From positions 154,585 through 218,584 of the forward strand of contig NZ_JADPKS010000069.1 of the NCBI RefSeq assembly GCF_023074175.1: a DNA stretch of 64,000 bases, given 5' to 3'. The stretch comes from Bradyrhizobium sp. 139 (GTDB lineage Bacteria; Pseudomonadota; Alphaproteobacteria; Rhizobiales; Xanthobacteraceae). The notes under the pieces were generated by a model. The model did no database searches. It saw only the letters and a list, made by a program, of their open reading frames with translations, and was not told where the DNA came from. Position numbers and translations under genes: made by a program. This document shows, in pieces, positions 45,545-54,074 of the stretch. The stretch's first letter is position 1; every line of letters starts with the position of its first letter.

Positions 45545-47149
45545 TCACATCCTGAACAGGCCGAATTTCGTCGGCTCGATCGGCGAATTGGACGCCGCCG
45601 AAAGGCCAAGCCCGAGCACGAGCCGGGTGTCGGCCGGGTCGATCACGCCGTCGTCCCAAAGACGCGCGGTCGCATAATAGGGATGCCCCTGGCTCTCATA
45701 TTGCGCGCGGATCGGGCTGCGGAATGTCTCTTCGTCTTCCTTCGACCAGCTATCGCCCTTGGCCTCGACATTGTCGCGCCGGACCTGGCTCAGCACCATC
45801 GAGGCCTGCTCGCCGCCCATCACCGAGATACGCGCGTTCGGCCACATCCAGAGGAAGCGCGGTGAGTAGGCGCGGCCGCACATGCCGTAATTGCCGGCGC
45901 CATAGGAGCCGCCGATCACCACCGTGAATTTCGGCACCGAGGCGGTCGCGACCGCCGTCACCAGCTTGGCGCCGTCACGTGCGATGCCGCCCGCCTCGTA
46001 TTTCTTGCCGACCATGAAGCCCGTGATGTTCTGCAGGAACACCAGGGGAATGCCGCGCTGGCAGCACAGCTCGATGAAATGCGCGCCCTTGAGCGAGCTC
46101 TCGCTGAACAGGATGCCGTTGTTGGCGATGATGCCGACCGGATAGCCCCAGATGTGGGCGAAGCCGCACACCAGCGTCGTGCCGTAGAGTTTCTTGAATT
46201 CATCGAACTCGGAGCCGTCGACGACGCGGGCGATGATGTCGCGCACGTCGAACGGCTTTCTGCCGTCGACCGGCACCACGCCGTAGATCTCCTCCGCCGC
46301 AAACAGCGGATCACGCGGCGCATGCATGTTGAGGTTCGGCCGCGCCTGTGGCTTCAGCGTGCCGACGATGCGCCGGGCAATGCCGATCGCGTGGGCGTCG
46401 TTCTGGGCGTAGTGGTCGGTCACGCCGGACTGCCGCGAATGCACGTCGGCGCCGCCGAGTTCCTCCGCGCTCACGACTTCGCCGGTCGCGGCCTTCACCA
46501 GCGGCGGGCCGCCGAGAAAGATGGTGCCTTGATTGCGCACGATGATGCTCTCGTCCGACATCGCCGGGACATAGGCGCCGCCGGCGGTGCAGGAGCCCAT
46601 CACGATCGCGATCTGCGGAATGCTGGCCGCCGACATCTGGGCCTGGTTGTAGAAGATGCGGCCGAAATGGCGCTCGTCCGGAAAGATCTCATCCTGGAGC
46701 GGCAGGAAGGCGCCGCCGGAATCGACCATGTAGATGCAAGGAAGGTTGTTCTGCCGCGCCACGTCCTGCGCGCGCAGATGCTTCTTCACCGTCATGGGGT
46801 AATAGGTACCCCCCTTGATGGTGGCATCATTGGCGACGACCACGCATTCGCGGCCCGAGATGCGCCCGACACCGGTGACGACGCTCGCCGAATGCACGTC
46901 ACCGCCATACAGGCCGTAAGCTGCAAGCGGCGACAGCTCCAGGAACGAGGTTCCGGGATCAACCAGCAGATCGACGCGCTGGCGTGCCAGCATCTTGCCG
47001 CGCATGGTGTGGCGGTTGCGCGAGACCTCGCCGCCGCCGCCGGCGACCTGGCTCAGCTTTTCGCGCAGATCAGCGACAAGCCCGCGCATGGCTTCGGAAT
47101 TGCCCGCAAAGTCCGATGAAGACGTATCGATGCTGGAATGGAGCGGCAT
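45545..47149 (-). CDS. mccB: 3-Methylcrotonyl-CoA carboxylase beta (carboxyltransferase) subunit
   Basis: 534 residues, the usual MccB length. Crotonase-fold N- and C-halves with the CoA and biotin oxyanion loops visible as IVMGSCTAGGAYVPAMSDE and VVIGGSYGAGNYGMCGRAYSP. It transfers carboxyl from biotin to 3-methylcrotonyl-CoA. It begins 79 bases after ivd; ATG 47149 aligns with the family start MPLHSS... The longer frame to 47218 is not supported. Confidence 0.95.
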   Translation of the reverse strand: MPLHSSIDTSSSDFAGNSEAMRGLVADLREKLSQVAGGGGEVSRNRHTMRGKMLARQRVDLLVDPGTSFLELSPLAAYGLYGGDVHSASVVTGVGRISGRECVVVANDATIKGGTYYPMTVKKHLRAQDVARQNNLPCIYMVDSGGAFLPLQDEIFPDERHFGRIFYNQAQMSAASIPQIAIVMGSCTAGGAYVPAMSDESIIVRNQGTIFLGGPPLVKAATGEVVSAEELGGADVHSRQSGVTDHYAQNDAHAIGIARRIVGTLKPQARPNLNMHAPRDPLFAAEEIYGVVPVDGRKPFDVRDIIARVVDGSEFDEFKKLYGTTLVCGFAHIWGYPVGIIANNGILFSESSLKGAHFIELCCQRGIPLVFLQNITGFMVGKKYEAGGIARDGAKLVTAVATASVPKFTVVIGGSYGAGNYGMCGRAYSPRFLWMWPNARISVMGGEQASMVLSQVRRDNVEAKGDSWSKEDEETFRSPIRAQYESQGHPYYATARLWDDGVIDPADTRLVLGLGLSAASNSPIEPTKFGLFRM

Positions 47150-47228
47150 GTGGTCCCGCGTTTCTGGTGATTGCTGAGGGGCCGCGGACAGGTTGGACCC
47201 ATTTCGCGGCAATTCCAATTGTGGGGGC

Positions 47229-48401
47229 TTACGCCGTCTCCGCCATCAGCTCGCGGCCAATCAGCATGCGGCGCACTTCCGAAGTACCCGCGCCGATCTC
47301 GTAGAGCTTTGCGTCGCGCCAGAGACGTCCGACCGGAAACTCGCTGGTGTAGCCAACGCCGCCGAGTGCCTGGATTGCCTCGCCGGCCATCCACGTCGCC
47401 TTCTCCGCGGAATAAAGGATCGCGGCGGCCGAATCCTTGCGCAGCGTGCGCGCATGATCGGTGCGGTCGCAGGCCCGCCCGACGGCATAGACATAGGCGC
47501 GCGTGGCCTGCCAGGTCGAATACATGTCGGCGAGCTTGCCCTGCATGAGCTGGAAATCGCCGATCGGCTGGCCGAACTGTTTGCGCTCATGCATGTAGGG
47601 CACGACGGCGTCCATGCAGGCCGCCATGATCCCGAGCGGGCCACCCGAGAGCACTGCGCGCTCATAGTCAAGGCCGGACATCAGCACCTTGACGCCCTCA
47701 CCGACGCCGCCGAGCACATTCTCCTCCGGCACTTCGCACTCATCGAAGAACAAGGGATAGGTGTTGGAGCCGCGCATGCCGAGCTTGTCGAGATGCTGGC
47801 CGTGGGTAAACCCCTTGAAGCCTTTCTCGATGAGGAATGCGGTCATGCCGCGCGGTCCCGCCGCCGGATCGGTCTTGGCATAGACGACCAGCACGTCGGC
47901 ATCGCCGCCATTGGTGATCCACATCTTCGAGCCGTTGAGGACATAGTGGTCGCCGCGCTTGTCGGCGCGCAGCTTCATCGAGACGACGTCGGAGCCGGCG
48001 CTGGGCTCGGACATCGCCAGCGCGCCGACATAGGCGCCGGAGATCAGTTTTGGCAGATAGCGCGCGCGTTGCGCGTCGTTGCCGTTGCGGCGGATCTGGT
48101 TGACGCAGAGATTGGAATGGGCGCCATAGGACAGCCCCACGGCCGCCGAGCCGCGCGAGATCTCCTCCATGGCGACAACATGGGCGAGATAGCCCATGTT
48201 GGAGCCGCCATATTGCTCCGGCGCGGTCATGCCGAGCAGGCCGAGGTCGCCAAAGCGCTTCCAGAGATCGGCCGGGAACAGATTGGCCTTCTCGATCTCG
48301 GCGGCGCGCGGGCTGATCTCCGCCTCCACAAAGGCGCGCAGCGTGTCGCGCAGCATGCTGATGTCTTCGCCCAGATCGAAATCGATGCTCGGGATGTTCA
48401 A
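47229..48401 (-). CDS. ivd: Isovaleryl-CoA dehydrogenase
   Basis: 390 residues, acyl-CoA dehydrogenase family. FAD/substrate motifs: ALAMSEPSAGSDVVSMK and MWITNGGDADV, the family glutamate region in LYEIGAGTSEVRRMLIGREL and QALGGVGYTSEFPVGRLWRD. It oxidises isovaleryl-CoA to 3-methylcrotonyl-CoA, feeding MccAB. The start is TTG 48401 (no ATG in place), strongly supported by GGAGG seven bases upstream. It heads the ivd-mccB-mccA-mvaB operon and is divergent from an AraC-type regulator. Confidence 0.95.
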   Translation of the reverse strand: MNIPSIDFDLGEDISMLRDTLRAFVEAEISPRAAEIEKANLFPADLWKRFGDLGLLGMTAPEQYGGSNMGYLAHVVAMEEISRGSAAVGLSYGAHSNLCVNQIRRNGNDAQRARYLPKLISGAYVGALAMSEPSAGSDVVSMKLRADKRGDHYVLNGSKMWITNGGDADVLVVYAKTDPAAGPRGMTAFLIEKGFKGFTHGQHLDKLGMRGSNTYPLFFDECEVPEENVLGGVGEGVKVLMSGLDYERAVLSGGPLGIMAACMDAVVPYMHERKQFGQPIGDFQLMQGKLADMYSTWQATRAYVYAVGRACDRTDHARTLRKDSAAAILYSAEKATWMAGEAIQALGGVGYTSEFPVGRLWRDAKLYEIGAGTSEVRRMLIGRELMAETA

Positions 48402-48501
48402 GGCGATTCCTCCGTATTTTGGGGACCGAACCTAACGGCATCAGGGCCCTTCTGCGGTCGAAAAGGTTGCATTTTCCGCCAAACTTGGCGAGGATTTTCC
48501 C

Positions 48502-49530
48502 ATGCCTTTTCAAGCCGCCGCCGCGACCCCGCGCCGCGCCGTGACCCCTGCCGCCTTCGTCCGCGGCGTCGTTGCCGCTTACGAACGCTACGGCCGCGAT
48601 CCGACCGAGGCGCTGAGCCGGGGTCAGGTAGCGCCAGACCTTGTCAATTCTCCGGATGGGCGGGTGACGGCCGGCCAATTCGAGGCGCTGGCGGGCCATG
48701 CCATGCGCGAGCTCGACGACGAGGCACTCGGCTGGTTCTCGCGCCGGCTGCCCTTCGGCACCTACGGCATGCTGTGCCGCGCCTCGATCACTGCGCCCAA
48801 TCTCGAGGTCGCGGTCAAGCGTTGGTGCCGGCATCACCGCCTGCTGACCGAGGACGTGCTGTTCGAACTGGCCGTCAGCGGCGAGACCGCGGTCATCTCC
48901 CTTCGCGAGCAGCGCGACCTTGGCGCGGTTCGCGAGTTCTGCCTGGTCACCCTGCTCCGCTATGTGCTCGGCTTCTCATGCTGGGCGATCGATTCCGCGA
49001 TCTCGCTCCGCGCGGCGGAATTTCCCTTTCCCGAGCCCCACCATGTCTCGGTCTATCCGACCATCTTCTGCAAAACCGTCAGCTTCGGTGCCGGTCGGGC
49101 CGGCATCGTCTTCGACAAGCACTATCTCTCGCTGCCGCTCACCCGCAATCCGGCCGACCTCGACAACATGCTCAAGGGCGCGTTGCGGCTGACGGTGCTG
49201 CCTTATCGGCGCGACCGGCTGCTGGTCGAGCGCGTCCGCCGCGTGCTTCGCGAAGCGCGCGGACGTATCCTCGGCGCGGAGGACATCGCAAGCGAGCTCG
49301 CGCTTTCCACCCGCACCATGCATCGCCGCCTGCGCGAGGAAGCGACCTCGCTGCGCGATCTCAAGGAAGAGGCAAAGTTCGAGCTCGCCAAGCAGGAGCT
49401 GATGCGCGGCCATGCGCCGATCAAGCGGATCGCGGAGATCGCCGGCTTCCGCAACGAAAAGAGCTTCTCCCGCGCCTTCCGCACCTGGACCGGCGCTTCC
49501 CCGCGCGAGTTTCGCGGCCGGTATCGCTGA
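48502..49530 (+). CDS. AraC-family transcriptional regulator (Arabinose_bd-type N-terminus)
   Basis: 342 residues. N-terminal about 220 residues match the arabinose-binding-like sensor domain of OruR/ArgR-type regulators; the C-terminal 100 hold two helix-turn-helices (AEDIASELALSTRTMHRRLREE; IKRIAEIAGFRNEKSFSRAFRTWTG) and the family close SPREFRGRYR. It starts 100 bases from ivd on the opposite strand, so it probably controls the leucine operon in response to an acyl-CoA or acid intermediate. That link is positional; in Pseudomonas the equivalent cluster is controlled by a MerR-type LiuR, so this would be a different control. Confidence 0.88.
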   Translation: MPFQAAAATPRRAVTPAAFVRGVVAAYERYGRDPTEALSRGQVAPDLVNSPDGRVTAGQFEALAGHAMRELDDEALGWFSRRLPFGTYGMLCRASITAPNLEVAVKRWCRHHRLLTEDVLFELAVSGETAVISLREQRDLGAVREFCLVTLLRYVLGFSCWAIDSAISLRAAEFPFPEPHHVSVYPTIFCKTVSFGAGRAGIVFDKHYLSLPLTRNPADLDNMLKGALRLTVLPYRRDRLLVERVRRVLREARGRILGAEDIASELALSTRTMHRRLREEATSLRDLKEEAKFELAKQELMRGHAPIKRIAEIAGFRNEKSFSRAFRTWTGASPREFRGRYR

Positions 49531-49622
49531 GGCGCGGGCCTTAAAGCAGACGTCTCGAAGGATGCGCCACGAGGCCTTCGTTCGCCACGCATCGGCGCGC
49601 AGAACCACGGGCCGTCATGCTG

Positions 49623-49656
49623 TTGCGGCCCCCGAGCTCACCCCCGGGGGCCGCAA
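49623..49656. terminator. GC-rich hairpin between convergent genes
   Basis: TTGCGGCCCCC pairs with GGGGGCCGCAA (11 bp). No T-run on either side, so termination would be imperfect. It lies between the AraC-type gene and the DUF3551-like gene. Confidence 0.55.
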
Positions 49657-49685
49657 TATCTCGAAACCGATCTCGATTTCAGGTG

Positions 49686-49985
49686 TTAGTTCGAGTTGGT
49701 CTGCCCGCCCGAGCGAAGCTTGGTGCGCGACCTCGTCTGCTTCGGCTGATAGGCGAGCGCATCATTCGAGGTCTTCGCACCGCTGCTCTGCGAGCACGAG
49801 CCGCCGATGCCGCCGGATGCGGCACGGCAGGCCTCCATGGTCGGATAGCCGCAGCCATGAGCTGCCTGGGCGCCATTGGTGATGCAGAAGTCGTCTGCGT
49901 TCGCAGCCGGTGCGGTCATCATGAGAAACGCAGATGCAAACAGCGTCGCAGCGGATGCGACGAACGTCTTCGAAATCGTTGTCAT
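49686..49985 (-). CDS. Small exported cysteine-containing protein, DUF3551-like
   Basis: 99 residues. Signal peptide MTTISKTFVASAATLFASAFLMM...ANA, then a compact domain with four cysteines (FCITNG; HGCGYPTMEACRAASGGIGGSC) characteristic of DUF3551, a family of small secreted proteins expanded in Bradyrhizobium. Two disulphides are likely in the periplasm. Basic, flexible C-terminus (TRSRTKLRSGGQTNSN). Function unknown. ATG 49985 starts the signal peptide; the longer frame to 50036 is unlikely. Confidence 0.8.
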   Translation of the reverse strand: MTTISKTFVASAATLFASAFLMMTAPAANADDFCITNGAQAAHGCGYPTMEACRAASGGIGGSCSQSSGAKTSNDALAYQPKQTRSRTKLRSGGQTNSN

Positions 49986-50252
49986 GTTGTCTTTTCCTGC
50001 TTCAGGGTCCCACAAAAGGAGTCCTCGGCCTGCCACGCAGGCAGAGGTTCACACCTCGCATGTAGGCCGGGCCTCGGAACCGGCAATCACGGCTTAGCGC
50101 ATTGCAGGACTTCCCAAATCACATGTCACAGTTAGGTGAGTTACTAAGTAAAAAAGTGGATCCACGATTCGCCTTTTCTGAAATCGCCGTCGGGCAACGC
50201 CGCTCGGCTATCGCAGATAATGCTTCGGAGCGGCTGTGAGCATGCTGGCCTT

Positions 50253-50366
50253 CATGGTTCGAGACGCCCTAAGGCAGTGCTCCTCACCAGGAGGTCTAGA
50301 ATTTCGCCGCGAACCGAGCCCTCGTCCGAAGGAGCCCGCCCAAAGCGGGCGTCTCGAAGGATGGCC
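50253..50366. repeat. Palindromic intergenic repeat
   Basis: CATGGTTCGAGACGCCC and the mirrored GGGCGTCTCGAAGGATGG delimit a 114-base element in the 429-base gap 49986-50414; a partial arm (GACGTCTCGAAGGATG) recurs near 49552. Apart from this I see nothing coding in the gap. Confidence 0.7.
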
Positions 50367-50414
50367 GCGACAAAACCGTCTGCTACGTTCTTTTTCGTCT
50401 GCGATTGCCCTGCT

Positions 50415-50906
50415 CTATCCCGCCGACGCGGCTACAAGCTCCTGCAACGGCAGCGGCACGTCCTTCGCGACGCCGAGCACGGGGAAGCTGCGGACGTTCT
50501 TCACGTTTGGCATCGCGGCAAAGTGCAGGAGCTGCTGGCGCATGCTCTCAACGCTCGGCGCCACGCATTTCAGGAAATAGTCGGTGTCGCCCGAAATCCG
50601 CCAGCACTGCTGGATGGGCGGGATCGCGGCGATCGAACTCTCGAAGGCCTCCAGCACCGGCTGCGCCTGGCTGCCGAGCTGGATCGAGACGAACGACACC
50701 ACCTCATAGCCGAGCAGCCGCTCGTCGATCACCGCGCGGACCGCCCGGATCACGCCGCGGCTGAACAGTGATTTCAGCCGCCTCAGGCAATTGGGCGCTG
50801 AGACGCCGACGCGCAGCGCCAGCTCGTTGTTGCGAACCCGTCCGTCCCGTTGCAGCTCCGATAAAATCTTTAAGTCGACGCCGTCGAGCTGGTCACGCCC
50901 GGCCAT
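50415..50906 (-). CDS. Lrp/AsnC family transcriptional regulator
   Basis: 163 residues from ATG 50906. N-terminal winged HTH (LDGVDLKILSELQRDGR; ELALRVGVSAPNCLRRLKSLFSRGVI) followed by a RAM effector domain (FVSIQLG...ISGDTDYFLKCVAPSVESMRQ). It should bind an amino acid and self-assemble into octamers. No adjacent operon suggests its target; the 205-base upstream region is filled by a palindromic repeat. Confidence 0.9.
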   Translation of the reverse strand: MAGRDQLDGVDLKILSELQRDGRVRNNELALRVGVSAPNCLRRLKSLFSRGVIRAVRAVIDERLLGYEVVSFVSIQLGSQAQPVLEAFESSIAAIPPIQQCWRISGDTDYFLKCVAPSVESMRQQLLHFAAMPNVKNVRSFPVLGVAKDVPLPLQELVAASAG

Positions 50907-50995
50907 ACCCCACCCCGCCCTGATCCGTCTTGCCTCGCGCCAGCGAAGCACGCCGCGGAATCGCTGCCAAGGACTTCAACGGTGGGCGAGTCCTG

Positions 50996-51095
50996 CGTCA
51001 TAGCCGGGCTTGTCCAGGCTTGTCCCCGCCATCCACGTTCTTTCACGTGGTCCCAACAACGTGGAGGCCCGGGACAAGCCCGGGCGTGGCGAACG
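50996..51095. repeat. Palindromic repeat, same family as the pbpC-internal element
   Basis: Arms GCCGGGCTTGTCC...CCATCCACG and CGTGGAGGCCCGGGACAAGCCCGGGC. Related to 26801-26893. It lies between the NDUFS4-like gene stop and the AsnC-type gene promoter. Confidence 0.7.
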
Positions 51096-51111
51096 TAAAC
51101 CTGATCGAGCC

Positions 51112-51417
51112 TCAATGCGTCCAGGGCTCGCCGCGGCGGAACGAGAAATTGTCGGCATAGGCGGCCGGCCGGCGTACCGACTCGTTGGGCTCGATCACCT
51201 GGTAGGCGATGCCCTTGCGCTCGCAATAGGCGACCGCCTCTTCCTTGCTGTGGAAGTGCAGCGTGATCTGCTGCTTCATGTCACCGGACGAGGTCCAGCC
51301 CATCAGCGGCTCGACGGCGCGCGGCTGCTCCGGCTCGTAATCGAGCTGCCATTCCTTCGTCTTGGACCGGCCGGATTGCATCGCGTTCTTGGCGGGCTTG
51401 AAAATGCGTGCGGTCAT
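51112..51417 (-). CDS. NADH dehydrogenase (complex I) accessory subunit, NDUFS4-like
   Basis: 101 residues: MTARIFKPAKNAMQSGRSKT followed by WQLDYEPE, LMGWTSSGDMKQQITLHFHSKEEAVAYCERKGIAYQV and a C-terminal tail YADNFSFRRGEPWTH, the ETC_C1_NDUFS4 family pattern. This 18-kDa-type subunit of mitochondrial complex I is kept in alphaproteobacteria, where it binds the peripheral arm. It is not beside a nuo operon in this window, which is usual. ATG 51417 gives the family length; the longer frame to 51960 is shadow of opgC. Confidence 0.9.
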   Translation of the reverse strand: MTARIFKPAKNAMQSGRSKTKEWQLDYEPEQPRAVEPLMGWTSSGDMKQQITLHFHSKEEAVAYCERKGIAYQVIEPNESVRRPAAYADNFSFRRGEPWTH

Positions 51418-51672
51418 GGCTGGTCCGGGCCTCTTGGTCTTTTCGTTCGATTTCGATGCGTCACGGTGGCAGTTGGTGGAAACCGCGGGCATAGTATAGA
51501 GACACCGTTCGGGAACTGATCGGTGATTCCGCGCCCCCGGGCACCTGCCGACGGGTATAGTCATTATGCTGCACCGTGACAATTGCATACCCGCCTTCCG
51601 CGCCGGGATCCCGCCCGGCGGCACTGCCTCGCCGACATCAGCGCATCTGTGCCCTCCGAAAGCTCCCGTCGC

Positions 51673-52851
51673 ATGGCCTTCCTGAACATCAACGCCACGC
51701 TCCCCGAAAAGGGCCGTGACCTCAGGCTCGACCTGTTTCGCGGCATCGCAAACTGGGCGATCTTCCTCGACCATATCCCCGACAACGTGGTGAACTGGAT
51801 CACGACGCGCAATTACGGCTTTTCCGACGCCGCTGACCTGTTCGTGTTCATCTCTGGCTACACCGCTTCCTTCGTCTATGCGCGGATGATGCTGGAGCGC
51901 GGCTTCCTCGTCGGCGCCACAAGGCTGACCAAGCGGGTCTGGCAGCTCTACGTCGCCCACATCATCCTGTTCGTGATCTACATCGCCTCGATCAGCTATC
52001 TCGCGCTGCGCTTCGGCGATTCCGAGATGATCAACGAGTTCAACGTCGCCGGCCTCGTCGACAACGCCACCGAGACGCTGCGGCAGGGCCTGTTCCTGCG
52101 CTTCAAGCCGCTCAATCTCGACGTGCTGCCGCTCTACATCGTGTTAATGGGGCTGTTTCCGCCGGTGCTCTGGTTCATGCTGCGCAAGCCCGACCTGACG
52201 ATGGCGTTGTCCATCGTGCTGTGGCTGACCGCGCGCCACTTCGGCTTGAACCTGAACGCCTATCCGGCCGGACAGTGGTACTTCAACCCGTATTGCTGGC
52301 AGGTGCTGTTCGTGTTCGGCGCCTGGTGCGCCATGGGCGGCGCGCGGCGCTCGATGACGCTGATCAATTCGCGTATCACGCTCTACCTGTGCCTCGCCTA
52401 TCTCCTGTTCGCGCTGATCATGACCATGGCCGGCCGCTTCCCGGGACTCGCCGCGCTGTTCCCGGAGTGGCTGTTCTCGGCCTTCAATCCAAACGACAAG
52501 ACCAACCTTGCGCCCTATCGCTTCATCCATTTCGTCGTGATCGTGATCATGGTGATCCGCTTCGTGCCCAAGGACTGGCCGGGGCTGGAGTGGAAGATAT
52601 TCGATCCGGTGATCGTGTGCGGCCAGCAATCGCTCGCCGTGTTCTGCGTCGGCGTGTTCCTGTCCTTCGTCGGCCATTTCGAGCTGTCGATGAGCTCCGG
52701 CTCGCTGCTGGCGCAGATCTTCGTCAGCGTCGCCGGCATCGCGATCATGACGACGGTGGCCTATTACATCTCGTGGTCGAAGAAGCAGGACAAGCCGCTG
52801 AAGCCGCCGCCGGCCAAGCCCGCGGCCTCCTCGCCTGCAAAGGCCGCCTGA
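51673..52851 (+). CDS. opgC: OpgC-type membrane acyltransferase
   Basis: 392 residues from ATG 51673 (GTG 51649 is possible). About ten membrane helices. OpgC strings are clear: RDLRLDLFRGIANWAIFLDHIPDNVVNWITTRNYGFSDAADLFVFISGY. OpgC attaches succinyl groups to periplasmic glucans in Rhodobacter and related bacteria; in bradyrhizobia the acceptor could be the cyclic beta-1,3/1,6-glucan. C-terminus ends in a Pro/Ala/Lys cytoplasmic tail. No glucan synthase gene is adjacent. Confidence 0.88.
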   Translation: MAFLNINATLPEKGRDLRLDLFRGIANWAIFLDHIPDNVVNWITTRNYGFSDAADLFVFISGYTASFVYARMMLERGFLVGATRLTKRVWQLYVAHIILFVIYIASISYLALRFGDSEMINEFNVAGLVDNATETLRQGLFLRFKPLNLDVLPLYIVLMGLFPPVLWFMLRKPDLTMALSIVLWLTARHFGLNLNAYPAGQWYFNPYCWQVLFVFGAWCAMGGARRSMTLINSRITLYLCLAYLLFALIMTMAGRFPGLAALFPEWLFSAFNPNDKTNLAPYRFIHFVVIVIMVIRFVPKDWPGLEWKIFDPVIVCGQQSLAVFCVGVFLSFVGHFELSMSSGSLLAQIFVSVAGIAIMTTVAYYISWSKKQDKPLKPPPAKPAASSPAKAA

Positions 52852-52873
52852 TCCCGGCGGCAGAGGAGCCGGC

Positions 52874-53065
52874 TCAGGCCGCTTCGCTGTCGTACTCGGT
52901 GAACTTCTTGTAGATCCAGTCGCGGCCGTCGTGGCGGCGCCAGACCCTGCCATAGACGAACTGCCCGTTGATCGAGCGGCGCGGCACGATCACGGTCCAG
53001 AGGTGCCAGATCTCGGTCCAGCTTGATTGCGAATGGACGGTTCGGGCGTTGAGATCGAAAGACAT
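52874..53065 (-). CDS. Small conserved soluble protein, 63 residues
   Basis: MSFDLNARTVHSQSSWTEIW opens a sequence rich in Trp and Tyr (WHLWTVIVPRRSINGQFVYG, WRRHDGRDWIYKKFTEYD). No signal peptide or membrane segment. The aromatic pattern and near-uniform codon use support a real gene. Its upstream region carries TTAACCTAACCGA at 53197-53209, also found at a similar distance before the 58879 gene. Function unknown. Confidence 0.7.
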   Translation of the reverse strand: MSFDLNARTVHSQSSWTEIWHLWTVIVPRRSINGQFVYGRVWRRHDGRDWIYKKFTEYDSEAA

Positions 53066-53391
53066 GACGCAGAACTCACCGGATATGAGCGCCGCGACGA
53101 ACTGTGATCCTGCGTGAGCACCGATTGCAGGCAGCCCATCGCGAGCCGGACCGATCTGATAACAGCCGCCAAAGCGGCCGCAACAACCGCTCGCCCTTAA
53201 CCTAACCGATCAACCTTACTTCTTGTGAGCGTGCGGCAAGAGCGGTTGAAAGCCGGCGCCGAGTTTCCTACACTGGATGCGCGATTTGAGAATGAGCACG
53301 TCGTTTTGAGGACGCGCGGTGATTTTTGAGCTGGCACGAATTTTAAAAGAATTGGAATTTTGAAAAGCATAGGCTTGCTGAGGCAACCACA

Positions 53392-53550
53392 ATGAATTTG
53401 CAATGTGCATGTCTGCGCCTGGCGTTCCGATCGACGCCGCCGGCGCTGCTCGCGAAGACGCCGGCGCAGGAGCTGCCGAAGGCCGCCAACGACAATAACC
53501 TGGTCTGGCCGTTCCTGCCGTTTCCGCTCGGCTGGTACGCGACGAACTGA
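53392..53550 (+). CDS. Possible small protein, 52 residues
   Basis: ATG 53392 with GAGG eight bases upstream; stop TGA 53550. The product ends AANDNNLVWPFLPFPLGWYA, an aromatic-Pro-rich tail that looks selected. The N-terminal part is less convincing and could be out of frame. The 326 bases upstream hold no other gene. Treat as tentative. Confidence 0.4.
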   Translation: MNLQCACLRLAFRSTPPALLAKTPAQELPKAANDNNLVWPFLPFPLGWYATN

Positions 53551-53826
53551 TCCCGAAAAAGCGCAACGCCGCGCAAGCGGAATATCATCGCTTGGCGGCG
53601 TCCGTTTAGGCATTGGGCGCTGAAATCCCCCAACACCCATATGTCTGTGGCGACAGCCAAAGGTTCGACGCAATTTTGCGAATTCTGCGCCGGACCGGCC
53701 GGCGCAATGCCTTGAACAATCGCGCGGAAGTGGCGTGCGCAGAGAATAAGCGGGCTCGAACGATTCGACATTCGCCGCCGGTGGTGATTTATTTGTGCTT
53801 ATTTCTTACGTTCATTGGAGGCTGTG

Positions 53827-54045
53827 ATGTTTAGATTATCGATCGCTGCCGCTCTAGTGCTTGGGATCACGGCTGCGGAAGCACAGCAAAGCACTGCGCC
53901 GAAAGCGGCACCGAACCAAGCGAAGCTCGAAAAGTGCAGGCAGCTCGCCAAGGAACGCGGGTTCGGCTCCGGGATGGAGAACGCCAAGGGTGGCAATAAC
54001 ATGCGGTCGTTCGTGATAGCCTGCATGCAAGGCAAGCAGAGCTGA
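53827..54045 (+). CDS. Small exported protein, 72 residues
   Basis: Signal peptide MFRLSIAAALVLGITAAEA, then QSTAPKAAPNQAKLEKCRQLAKERG and a tail with FVIACMQG. Two cysteines about 28 apart may pair. GGAGG six bases before ATG 53827 decides the start over the in-frame one at 53815. This is the pattern of short Bradyrhizobium periplasmic proteins (PsiF-like spacing CxxLAxxRG...FxxxC). It is transcribed toward the decayed phage region. Confidence 0.75.
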   Translation: MFRLSIAAALVLGITAAEAQQSTAPKAAPNQAKLEKCRQLAKERGFGSGMENAKGGNNMRSFVIACMQGKQS

Positions 54046-54074
54046 AGGCCTGCATCTCGACCACACGTTCGGCT

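Noticed and set aside
53197..53673. 158-codon minus-strand ORF
   Set aside because: Arg-rich antisense of the small gene at 53392, with no ribosome site or domain.
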